5,605 nucleotides of DNA from Planctomicrobium sp. (GCA_018659505.1 JABJMI010000756.1:1-5605), one strand, 5' to 3'; shown: positions 1 through 5,271, counted from the stretch's first letter. Made by a program: numbers and translations. Notes: generated by a model from the sequence alone, not told the origin.

Positions 1-416
1 CGCTCTGCACCATTGATGATAAACTCACCACCACCGATCATAATCGGCATGTCGCCTAGATAAACCTCTTCTTCAATTGGCTCTTCTTTCACGAGTCGTA
101 ACGTCACTCGAAACGGACGACCGTACGTCAATCGAAGCTGGCTACATTCAGTCGGGTTGTAGCGAGGCTTGCCGAGTTCGTACTTGACGTACTCAAGGCG
201 ATATTGCCCGTCGTAACTCTCTACAGGAAAGACTTCACGAAGGATCTCTTCCAGACCTTCATCGCGACGTTCTTCAGGTTTTCGCTCTAGCTGCAAAAAC
301 CTGGCATACGATTCAGTCTGAATACGTGTCAGGTCAGAGAGTTCATATTTAGCCTCAATTTTACCAAAATTACGAACACTGTCGGTAGGAATGATTCGCT
401 GATAAGGAATTGGCAT
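1..416 (-). CDS. rpoB: RNA polymerase beta subunit, N-terminal part (cut by the window edge)
   Basis: This is the first 138 codons of the beta subunit of bacterial RNA polymerase; the rest lies beyond the left edge. The visible part matches the start of the family: [14 protein letters not shown] near residues 17-30, [10 protein letters not shown] around 34-43, then a stretch like [18 protein letters not shown], and ELGKPRYNP followed by [17 protein letters not shown]. It ends in the strongly conserved [20 protein letters not shown], which belongs to the protrusion region of beta. The start is the ATG at 414-416, chosen because it lies just before the conserved block; the frame stays open a little further upstream. 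No good Shine-Dalgarno sequence precedes it (the leader reads AAGAATCCGACGA), and the upstream leader is T-rich. It follows rplL, the usual neighbour, but only after an unusually long gap that includes a terminator, so it probably has its own promoter. Confidence 0.97.
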   Translation of the reverse strand, partial: MPIPYQRIIPTDSVRNFGKIEAKYELSDLTRIQTESYARFLQLERKPEERRDEGLEEILREVFPVESYDGQYRLEYVKYELGKPRYNPTECSQLRLTYGRPFRVTLRLVKEEPIEEEVYLGDMPIMIGGGEFIINGAE

Positions 417-1041
417 TCGTCGGATTCTTTGTGTGTAAGAAAAATAAAATCAAAAATTCAGTGACTAAACAATACTCAGTTATCAGTCTCAATTGCCCAA
501 AACGAGACTTGTCAATACTTAGGGATTCACTGCATTGATACTGATAGCACTCTTCTTTGAGTTGTTCGCTGAGAGTCCAGAAGCAGTATGGAAGTAAGTC
601 TGGTCGGGAAGTAACTCTGGAAGAAATCTGCGATGGTCAAACAAGAGAACGTAACCCGATTAGGAAAATGAGAATTAAACAAACGAGCATTCTGAGGCAG
701 TTCGCGCACAACGAGAGATGAGTTAGCGATAAAATGCTTGCAGTCAAACAAACACAGAACCGATGCACATGATCTACGCAAAAACTCTTTGCGCAATTTC
801 AGATTCGCCAAACCGGCCCCCTTCCGGATATTGTCGATAACCAACATGCAGGACCTGAAGTCACGTAGGAAGCAAACATATCGCTTGCTCCAGGACTCAG
901 GCGAAACCGTCAAGATTTGCAAAACGCGTCGCCAATAATTCAATCGAAGTTCACCTAAACCGATATTCTAGCTGGCATTTCAGCAAAGAGTATCAGCGTG
1001 CAGATGAAAATGCAACTGTATGGCACGCAGAGTGCTGTCAC
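417..1041. other. Long rplL-rpoB intergenic region without a convincing gene
   Basis: About 625 bases lie between the rplL terminator and the rpoB start. Open frames exist on both strands (minus 527-943, plus 738-938), but both begin with TTG, lack a ribosome binding site and give residue mixtures (rich in Cys, Ser, Arg and Phe on the minus strand; Lys and Arg on the plus strand) without recognisable motifs. I see no tRNA, rRNA or long inverted repeat here. The part next to rpoB (about 430-455) is T-rich on the transcribed strand and probably belongs to the rpoB 5' leader. Because the upstream transcript ends at 1042-1088, this region should contain the rpoB(C) promoter; the best -35-like hexamer is at 510-515. 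Confidence 0.6.
487..515 (-). promoter_or_regulatory. Weak candidate promoter for rpoB
   Basis: On the minus strand a perfect TTGACA (510-515) is followed 17 nt later by TTGAGA (487-492), a poor match to a -10 box. It would give a leader of about 65-70 nt before the rpoB ATG. The support is the perfect -35 hexamer, the position, and the need for a start site downstream of the rplL terminator. The poor -10 keeps confidence low. Confidence 0.22.
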
Positions 1042-1088
1042 TAAACAAAAAGGCAGGTAACTTGACCAAACTTGATCAAGTTACCTGT
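1042..1088 (-). terminator. Intrinsic terminator after rplL
   Basis: A perfect 12-bp inverted repeat, CAGGTAACTTGA (1054-1065) with TCAAGTTACCTG (1076-1087), encloses a 10-nt loop. On the minus strand it is followed by CCTTTTTGTTT, a proper U-tract, while the plus-strand side has no T-run, so it is directional. It starts 14 nt after the rplL stop codon. It should end most transcripts of the ribosomal-protein operon before rpoB. A duplicated AACTTGA inside the structure allows a shorter alternative pairing. Confidence 0.88.
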
Positions 1089-1101
1089 ACTTGAATGGAA
1101 A

Positions 1102-1524
1102 CTACTTGAGTTCGGCGGTTCCGCCAGCAGCTTCGATGTCTTTGACAAGCTTTTCTGCTTCGTCTTTTTCCAAACCTTCTTTGATTGGTTTTGGAGCACC
1201 TTCAACAGTTTCCTTGGCTTCTTTCAGACCAAGACCTGTGATGGAGCGAACAGCTTTAATGACGTTGATTTTGGAATCACCAAAACCTGTGAGGATGACG
1301 TCAAACGAAGATTGCTCTTCGGCTGCGCCACCTTCATCTCCGCCACCTGCTGCAGGGGCAGCCATCATAACGCCGCCACCAGCTGCTTCGATGCCATGGA
1401 CATCTTTCAGGTAATCAGCGAGAGCTTTTGCTTGAAGCAAAGTCAGACCAACGAGTTGATCGCCCAGGCTTTTAGTGTTGTCGTCGAATTCTTTTGCTGG
1501 TGCTTCTGGGGCTTCAGCTGACAT
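1102..1524 (-). CDS. rplL: 50S ribosomal protein L7/L12
   Basis: This is the stalk protein of the large ribosomal subunit. It binds as dimers to the C-terminal helix of L10 and recruits and stimulates the GTPase factors EF-Tu, EF-G, IF2 and RF3. The 140 residues show the family layout: an acidic N-terminal tail (1-16), the dimerisation and L10-binding helices (about 17-48, [20 protein letters not shown]), a flexible Ala/Gly hinge (about 49-70), and the globular C-terminal domain (71-140) with [20 protein letters not shown] and the factor-binding segment [20 protein letters not shown]. It is about 20 residues longer than the E. coli protein, through the N-terminal tail and the hinge. The ATG is preceded by GGAGA (1531-1535) at good distance. 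It lies 143 nt after rplJ, as in nearly all bacteria, and is followed by an intrinsic terminator. Confidence 0.98.
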   Translation of the reverse strand: MSAEAPEAPAKEFDDNTKSLGDQLVGLTLLQAKALADYLKDVHGIEAAGGGVMMAAPAAGGGDEGGAAEEQSSFDVILTGFGDSKINVIKAVRSITGLGLKEAKETVEGAPKPIKEGLEKDEAEKLVKDIEAAGGTAELK

Positions 1525-1589
1525 TTCCGTTCTCCAAAGTTAATTTGCCGGCGTGCGTTGTGACTTTGCACCGGCTCGGTAGAGTGATA

Positions 1590-1620
1590 ATTATGACTCG
1601 CGAGTATTTTGTATATTCAA
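1590..1620 (-). promoter_or_regulatory. Possible internal promoter before rplL, with a palindrome in its spacer
   Basis: In the rplJ-rplL gap the minus strand carries TTGAAT (1615-1620) and CATAAT (1590-1595) separated by 19 nt. Both hexamers are imperfect and the spacer is long. The spacer contains the perfect 10-bp palindrome ACTCGCGAGT (1596-1605). Extra rplL transcription would suit a protein present in several copies per ribosome, but this is inference from position and loose consensus matches only. Confidence 0.2.
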
Positions 1621-1640
1621 CAGCACGAGTCTGACTCATC

Positions 1641-1658
1641 TCGGCCTCACTCGGCCGA
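1641..1658 (-). repeat. GC-rich hairpin just after rplJ
   Basis: TCGGCC (1641-1646) and GGCCGA (1653-1658) form a perfect 6-bp stem with a 6-nt loop, extended by a U-G pair on the minus-strand RNA. It begins about 10 nt after the rplJ stop codon. No U-tract follows, so it does not look like a terminator; RNA stabilisation or processing between rplJ and rplL is more likely. Confidence 0.45.
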
Positions 1659-1667
1659 ACCGGGACG

Positions 1668-2195
1668 CTACGCCGCGTCACCGCTTTCTTCTTCTGAAAT
1701 CGTTGTAATTTGACCTGCAAGTTTGCCACCGGGGCCAAGCAATGCTCCTGCCAAGTTTGCTCCAGGACTGAGGATCAAACCTGCAAGTTGTCCAATTAGT
1801 TCGAGACGACTTGGTCCCTTACTGATATCAACAACACCAACAGAGTCAACTTCCTGGCCGTCAACCGATCCGCCTTTGATCTTCAGGGCATCAGTTTTCT
1901 TAGCCCATTGGGTCATTTCGCGAGACAGCCCGACGATATCTTCACCACCCCACACAACTGTGGAGGGACCAGCTAATGTACCGTCGAGAGTGTCGACTCC
2001 CTCGTCTCTCAGGATCACCTGTAGCAGGCGATTCTTAACGCCAAGCAGTTGGATCCCTTTTTGAGCAAGCTCAATTCGCATTTCGTTGTTGCTAATCGCG
2101 TCAAGCTTGGAAAGATCGAGAACCAAAAAATCTCGACGACCTTCCATTTTAGTACGGAGGTCTTCCAGCATCATCTTCTTGACAATTTTACTCAT
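1668..2195 (-). CDS. rplJ: 50S ribosomal protein L10
   Basis: L10 forms the base of the large-subunit stalk: its N-terminal domain binds 23S rRNA beside L11, and its C-terminal helix carries L7/L12 dimers. The 175-residue product has the usual length. Recognisable parts are LVLDLSKLDAISNNEMR (about 24-40), the family segment around GVKNRLLQV (52-60), LDGTLAGPSTVVW (70-82), LKIKGGSVDG (104-113), and KGPSRLELIGQLAGLI (126-141), which leads into the L12-binding C-terminal helix and an acidic tail. The start is the ATG at 2193-2195 (MSKIVKK). The frame continues upstream to a TTG at 2243, but those residues are not family-like and would cover the leader hairpin. The ribosome binding site is weak (GAGATC directly before ATG), which fits translational control. 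It sits 79 nt after rplA and 143 nt before rplL. Confidence 0.97.
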   Translation of the reverse strand: MSKIVKKMMLEDLRTKMEGRRDFLVLDLSKLDAISNNEMRIELAQKGIQLLGVKNRLLQVILRDEGVDTLDGTLAGPSTVVWGGEDIVGLSREMTQWAKKTDALKIKGGSVDGQEVDSVGVVDISKGPSRLELIGQLAGLILSPGANLAGALLGPGGKLAGQITTISEEESGDAA

Positions 2196-2222
2196 GATCT
2201 CAAGCCTAAACGCTATTAGTGC

Positions 2223-2242
2223 TGGCAGGATCGTCTCTGCCA
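2223..2242 (-). promoter_or_regulatory. Hairpin in the rplJ leader, candidate L10 autoregulatory site
   Basis: TGGCAG (2223-2228) and CTGCCA (2237-2242) form a perfect 6-bp stem with an 8-nt loop, with a further U-G pair possible on the minus-strand RNA. It lies 27 nt upstream of the rplJ start. In other bacteria L10, with L7/L12, represses its own translation by binding a leader in this same gap. Position and structure fit, but I cannot recognise the conserved L10-leader core, so the role is inferred. Confidence 0.35.
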
Positions 2243-2274
2243 AAAGTGTGTTTCCAGTTCCTCACGTCTTACTA

Positions 2275-2982
2275 TTAAGCAGCAGCGATCGGAACACCAG
2301 GAGTTTGAGATCCTGAAACATAAACGGATCGAATGTAGTTCCCTTTTGCTGCCAGTGGGCGAAGTTGCTTCACAAGATTCAAGAGGGCCTCAACGTTGTC
2401 GATCAATTGGGATTCGTCAAATGACATTTTGCCCACGATGCAGTGGACAATCCCTGCATCGTCAACGCGAAATTCAACTTTACCAGCTTTGTATTCTGTT
2501 ACCGCTGTAGCAACATCCTGAGTGACGGTTCCCGCTTTGGGTGATGGCATTAGACCTCTTGGCCCAAGAACGCGCCCCAAGGGACCAACAACTCCCATCA
2601 TATCTGGTGTCGCAATCGCAACATCAAAATCCAGGAACCCATCTTTGACTTTATCAGCCAGTTCTTTGCCACCCGCTTGGTCAGCTCCAGCTTCCAGGGC
2701 TTTCTCAACATTGGCATCTTTACAGAAGACCAATACTCGTTGAGTCTTCCCAATTCCGTGCGGTAATACAATTGAACCACGCACGATTTGGTCAGCATGC
2801 TTTGGGTCAACACCCAAGCGGACTGACAATTCGATAGATTGATCTCCTTTAGGAGGCTCAACTCCTTTAGGAAGACTGTTATTCAAGGATTTCAGAACGC
2901 CAATCGCGCTCGTGACATCACCGGGCTCAAGATCAGCTACAACTTTGCGATAAGCTTGCTGTCTTTTTGAGGGCTTACCCAT
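2275..2982 (-). CDS. rplA: 50S ribosomal protein L1
   Basis: L1 forms the mobile stalk near the ribosomal E site that handles deacylated tRNA; in many bacteria it also represses its own operon by binding mRNA. The product has 235 residues, typical of the family. Clear landmarks are an N-terminal basic helix ([11 protein letters not shown]), [20 protein letters not shown] (50-69) followed by [17 protein letters not shown] (70-86), and the signature around residues 125-154, [20 protein letters not shown] followed by SPKAGTVT. Domain I closes with [22 protein letters not shown] (about 167-188) and a C-terminal [15 protein letters not shown]. The ATG at 2980-2982 is preceded by AGGCGAG with 8 nt between AGG and the start, one of the better ribosome binding sites here. 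The stop is the first of three consecutive in-frame stops. It lies 106 nt after rplK. Confidence 0.98.
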   Translation of the reverse strand: MGKPSKRQQAYRKVVADLEPGDVTSAIGVLKSLNNSLPKGVEPPKGDQSIELSVRLGVDPKHADQIVRGSIVLPHGIGKTQRVLVFCKDANVEKALEAGADQAGGKELADKVKDGFLDFDVAIATPDMMGVVGPLGRVLGPRGLMPSPKAGTVTQDVATAVTEYKAGKVEFRVDDAGIVHCIVGKMSFDESQLIDNVEALLNLVKQLRPLAAKGNYIRSVYVSGSQTPGVPIAAA

Positions 2983-3014
2983 TTTTCTCGCCTGACTTCG
3001 TCAACTAATGTATT

Positions 3015-3038
3015 CAAAAATGCCAGCCAACCGCTGGC
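3015..3038 (-). terminator. Hairpin with short U-tract between rplK and rplA (possible attenuator)
   Basis: GCCAGC (3022-3027) and GCTGGC (3033-3038) make a perfect 6-bp GC-rich stem with a 5-nt loop. On the minus strand it is followed at once by ATTTTTG, so it has the form of a weak intrinsic terminator. As rplA needs read-through, partial attenuation or an mRNA-processing role is more plausible than full termination. A role as L1-binding site cannot be excluded. Confidence 0.45.
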
Positions 3039-3088
3039 GTATACTCCGGAATAACCAACAGGCTATTCACGACACGTCATAATAATCG

Positions 3089-3514
3089 CTAATCAACAAC
3101 TGTAATGCCCATGCTTCGGGCTGTTCCTGCGATTGTTTTCACAGCCTGATCAATGCTCCCAGCATTGAGGTCATTCATTTTTGTCTTAGCAATGTCTTTT
3201 AATTGATCGACCGTAACTGTTCCCACTTTATCCTTGAGAGGGTTCCCAGCACCTTTGGCAATCTTCGCAGCCTGTTTTAGTAAGACTGCAGCTGGGGGGC
3301 TCTTGATGATAAAGTCAAATGAACGGTCATTGTAAACTGAGATCACAACAGGCAGCGTAGTACCTGACATTTCCCTCGTTTGCTCATTGAACTGCTGGAC
3401 AAACTGGCCAATGTTCACGCCATGCGGACCGAGTGCCGTACCAACTGGTGGGGCAGGAGTCGCCTGGCCGCCAGTGACTTGAACTTTAATTTCTGTTACT
3501 AATTGCTTAGCCAT
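3089..3514 (-). CDS. rplK: 50S ribosomal protein L11
   Basis: L11 binds the GTPase-associated region of 23S rRNA at the stalk base, supports factor binding, and is needed for activation of RelA in bacteria that have it. The 141 residues match the usual length. The N-terminal domain carries the proline-rich PAPPVGTALGPHGVNIGQF (20-38), the region that contributes to thiostrepton-type antibiotic binding in this family; Thr26 stands where Pro is common (PPVGPALG). The middle part shows SFDFIIKSPPAAVLLKQAA, and the C-terminal RNA-binding domain runs from about 75 to the end, with GTVTVDQLKDIAKTKMNDLN and the closing IAGTARSMGITV. The start at 3512-3514 gives the expected MAKQLVTEIKVQV, but its ribosome binding site is weak (TTCGGTTT before ATG). 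It follows nusG after 120 nt and precedes rplA, the standard order. Confidence 0.98.
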   Translation of the reverse strand: MAKQLVTEIKVQVTGGQATPAPPVGTALGPHGVNIGQFVQQFNEQTREMSGTTLPVVISVYNDRSFDFIIKSPPAAVLLKQAAKIAKGAGNPLKDKVGTVTVDQLKDIAKTKMNDLNAGSIDQAVKTIAGTARSMGITVVD

Positions 3515-3541
3515 AAACCGAACTTTATTTTGTATTCCGGT

Positions 3542-3568
3542 TGCATTGGAGATTGCAACTCCAACGCA
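3542..3568 (-). promoter_or_regulatory. Stable hairpin in the rplK leader
   Basis: On the minus-strand RNA, bases 3568-3559 pair with 3551-3542 to give a continuous 10-bp stem (UGCGUUGGAG with CUCCAAUGCA, including one G-U pair) with the 7-nt loop UUGCAAU. The plus-strand equivalent has a C-A mismatch at that position, so the perfect fold exists only in the transcribed strand. It ends 27 nt before the rplK ATG. In E. coli the L11-L1 messenger is repressed by L1 at a leader site ahead of rplK; this is a candidate for the same job, without motif-level proof. Confidence 0.5.
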
Positions 3569-3634
3569 GATTTTCCGTATTATTCTTTGAGCTTCGCAGA
3601 ATGCGTCACCCTATTGGCTCGAAAGGCTTAAAAC

Positions 3635-4249
3635 TTAAACTTTTTCAACTTGCCAGTGTTCCAATTCCACTTCGGTATTACGACCGAAAATCTCAATCAT
3701 TAATTTCAGCTTGCCAGTCGTTTCGTCCATGGAGTCGATGACCCCTTCGAAGTTCTCGAAGGCACCTTCCTTGACTTTGACAGTTTCACCGACCTGAACG
3801 CTAAACTTAACAACCGGACGTGCGACTTGCTCGTCCTCTTTCTTCTTCACTTCACCTGGGCTTTCACCAAGCCAGCGATTGACTTCTTCTTCTTCCATCG
3901 CGATGGGCTTGCCAGCAGCTCCAGTGAAGTCACCAACACCGCTAGTCGAACGCACTAAGTGCCAGGTTTCATCAGTCATGACCATGTTGATCATCATGTA
4001 CCCAGGCAGTAGTTTCTGCTCACGTACACGCCGACTACCACCTTTTGTTTCTACAACCTTTTCCGTTGGGATGAAGACTTCACCAAAGTGATCGCCCATC
4101 CCCTCCATGCGGATACGACGTAAAATCGAATCCCTGATCGACCTTTCACGGTTGCTCTGAACCTTTAAGACAAACCATTGCCTGTCCTCTTCAGATACGG
4201 GAGCCGCATCTGTCTCATCGGAGTCAGCGTTAGTTTGGTCAATATTCAT
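3635..4249 (-). CDS. nusG: Transcription termination/antitermination factor NusG
   Basis: NusG travels with RNA polymerase, affects pausing, and through its KOW domain contacts Rho or ribosomal protein S10 to link transcription with termination or translation. The 204-residue product begins with an acidic, probably disordered tail (1-22), longer than in E. coli. The NGN domain follows (about 24-128) with [39 protein letters not shown] and [17 protein letters not shown] charged linker (129-148) leads to the KOW domain (about 150-204), shown by [20 protein letters not shown] and [18 protein letters not shown]. The ATG at 4247-4249 has only a poor Shine-Dalgarno sequence. The gene lies 147 nt after secE and 120 nt before rplK, the classic secE-nusG-rplK order. 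Confidence 0.97.
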   Translation of the reverse strand: MNIDQTNADSDETDAAPVSEEDRQWFVLKVQSNRERSIRDSILRRIRMEGMGDHFGEVFIPTEKVVETKGGSRRVREQKLLPGYMMINMVMTDETWHLVRSTSGVGDFTGAAGKPIAMEEEEVNRWLGESPGEVKKKEDEQVARPVVKFSVQVGETVKVKEGAFENFEGVIDSMDETTGKLKLMIEIFGRNTEVELEHWQVEKV

Positions 4250-4325
4250 AGCGAGCCACGTATCTTTATCAATCCCTTGAGTAATTTCAAGCGATTCCAG
4301 TTACAATTCCTAAACCTTCAAATTC

Positions 4326-4357
4326 TAGAGTTGTTTTATTAACAAAACCCAACTCTA
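4326..4357 (-). repeat. Hairpin in the secE-nusG gap (nusG-proximal)
   Basis: TAGAGTTG (4326-4333) and CAACTCTA (4350-4357) form a perfect 8-bp stem. Inside it TTTT (4334-4337) can pair with AAAA (4344-4347), leaving a 6-nt loop and a 2-nt bulge. No U-run follows in the direction of transcription, so it is not an obvious terminator. It lies in the nusG leader and may be a processing or stability element. Confidence 0.5.
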
Positions 4358-4359
4358 AG

Positions 4360-4391
4360 CTGACCTGAGTGGACCTTCCGACCGAGGTCAG
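4360..4391 (-). repeat. Hairpin directly after secE with two alternative pairings
   Basis: CTGACCT (4360-4366) and AGGTCAG (4385-4391) form a 7-bp stem starting 5 nt after the secE stop codon. AGGTC (4385-4389) can instead pair with a second GACCT copy at 4372-4376, giving a smaller 5-bp hairpin with an 8-nt loop. The two folds exclude each other. Together with the adjacent 8-bp hairpin this forms a tandem structured element in the secE-nusG gap. Confidence 0.42.
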
Positions 4392-4396
4392 TAGGC

Positions 4397-4840
4397 TCAA
4401 TCGATTGTGTCAAGGTCCAAAAAGCCGATGGCACCGAAAAGTCGTTGCCAGAAAAAGTCAGCTAAATATAAATATGCTCCCATCGCAAACATCACAACCA
4501 GTACAACGACTGTTGCTCTTTTCAGGTAACCCCAGTCTGCCCAGGAGACCTTGTCTAGCTCAGCTTCAACTGAAATCAAAAAGTTTGCAAACGAAGGCCA
4601 GTTGACCAGTCGGTAAGCAAACCAAAGCCCACTAGCTGCAATTGCCAAAGGAATCCCCAAGGAAAGTGCAGGCTCCTTCTCGACTAATAATGTCGCACGA
4701 ACCCTCCATGCTGCTGTGACAAGCACAATGCCAATTGTGGCAGCGGTTACTTGACGTACAACACGTCCTTGATTCGGTTTAAAAAGTCCAGGGATAAGGA
4801 AATTCGACCAGAACGAAGTTTCCGTCTTTGCTTTTGCCAT
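4397..4840 (-). CDS. secE: Preprotein translocase subunit SecE
   Basis: SecE clamps SecY in the SecYEG protein-conducting channel of the inner membrane. The 147-residue product is longer than the single-helix SecE of many bacteria. It shows three hydrophobic segments: about 31-47 (VTAATIGIVLVTAAW), 60-79 (SLGIPLAIAASGLWFAYRLV) and 108-130 (KRATVVVLVVMFAMGAYLYL). Between the second and third is the conserved amphipathic helix and hinge, FLISVEAELDKVSWADW (87-103), the family hallmark. The start is the ATG at 4838-4840, with AAAGGGG (4850-4856) 9 nt upstream. A TTG three codons earlier is in frame but overlaps the end of that ribosome binding site spacing. Its place between tRNA-Trp and nusG is conserved and supports the call. 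Confidence 0.93.
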   Translation of the reverse strand: MAKAKTETSFWSNFLIPGLFKPNQGRVVRQVTAATIGIVLVTAAWRVRATLLVEKEPALSLGIPLAIAASGLWFAYRLVNWPSFANFLISVEAELDKVSWADWGYLKRATVVVLVVMFAMGAYLYLADFFWQRLFGAIGFLDLDTID

Positions 4841-4907
4841 CCTGGGCAACCCCTTTAATCAGTTATTTCTATCAATGGGGAAGTTCCCACTGTCGCCATC
4901 TTAAAGT

Positions 4908-4923
4908 ATTCACCGAAGTGAAT
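4908..4923 (-). repeat. UUCG tetraloop hairpin between tRNA-Trp and secE
   Basis: On the minus-strand RNA AUUCAC and GUGAAU (4908-4913 and 4918-4923) form a perfect 6-bp stem closed by C(UUCG)G, one of the most stable RNA tetraloops. It lies 12 nt beyond the 3' end of tRNA-Trp. Only a weak U-run follows (ACUUUAAG), so it is more likely to protect or guide processing of the tRNA-secE transcript than to end it. Confidence 0.55.
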
Positions 4924-4935
4924 TCTATATCAAAA

Positions 4936-5008
<73 letters not shown>

Positions 5009-5029
5009 CTGTAAGTGTCTTGCAGCTTC

Positions 5030-5185
5030 TTACTTCTTGCGTGACTCTTTGTGCTTAGTGTGCTTTCTGAGTTTTGGGCAATATTTCATGATTTCCAATC
5101 GCTCAGTGCCGCGCATTTCTTTCTCTGCGCGATAGTTTCGTTCACCGCACTCAGTGCATTCCAGCCATACATATTCGCGAGACAT
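5030..5185 (-). CDS. rpmG: 50S ribosomal protein L33
   Basis: L33 is a small protein of the large subunit located near the E site. The 51-residue frame reads MSREYVWLECTECGERNYRA, then KEMRGTERLEIMKYCPKLRK and HTKHKESRKK. The pattern ending in LEIMKYCPKLRKHTKHKE is typical of L33. Zinc-binding members carry two CxxC pairs. Here the first is intact (Cys10, Cys13), but the second is Cys36-Pro-Lys-Leu39, so the fourth cysteine is missing. The ATG at 5183-5185 is preceded by GGAG (5194-5197) with 8 nt spacing, a good ribosome binding site. The gene is too short for usual ORF cut-offs. It lies downstream of tuf, behind a terminator, and 21 nt ahead of tRNA-Trp. Confidence 0.95.
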   Translation of the reverse strand: MSREYVWLECTECGERNYRAEKEMRGTERLEIMKYCPKLRKHTKHKESRKK

Positions 5186-5201
5186 TAGTCACTCTCCAGT
5201 T

Positions 5202-5221
5202 GCAGCTAAGTTGCCAGCTGC
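5202..5221 (-). repeat. Small hairpin in the rpmG leader
   Basis: GCAGCT (5202-5207) and AGCTGC (5216-5221) form a perfect 6-bp stem with an 8-nt loop immediately upstream of the rpmG ribosome binding site (5194-5197). It could affect access to that site. No known r-protein leader motif is recognised. Confidence 0.3.
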
Positions 5222-5271
5222 CAATTGTCGTCCGAAAGCTTTTGGTGAAAGCTCCCGCTGTTTTTCAATTC

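Noticed and set aside
806..832. TCCGGAAGG on the minus strand, reminiscent of the SRP RNA tetraloop region
   Set aside because: The flanking bases do not form the symmetric internal loop or the long helix of SRP RNA; the match is a short coincidence.
738..938. 66-codon open frame on the plus strand
   Set aside because: TTG start, no ribosome binding site, overlaps the minus-strand frame, and it is opposite to every real gene here.
527..943. 138-codon open frame on the minus strand in the rplL-rpoB gap
   Set aside because: It starts with TTG, has no ribosome binding site, and its composition (many Cys, Ser, Arg, Phe) shows no domain or motif; an open frame of this length can occur by chance.
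1072..1521. 149-codon plus-strand frame opposite rplL
   Set aside because: Shadow of rplL; Phe- and Cys-rich translation typical of the antisense of a Glu/Lys/Ala-rich gene.
1514..1738. 74-codon minus-strand frame bridging the end of rplJ, the gap and the start of rplL
   Set aside because: It overlaps both real genes in another frame and has no family-like features.
2196..2243. Extension of rplJ to an upstream TTG start
   Set aside because: The extra 16 residues are not conserved in L10, there is no ribosome binding site, and the extension would cover the leader hairpin; the ATG at 2195 gives the normal length.
4857..4901. Short 14-codon ATG frame upstream of secE (MATVGTSPLIEITD)
   Set aside because: No convincing ribosome binding site and no known leader-peptide logic such as a run of regulatory codons.
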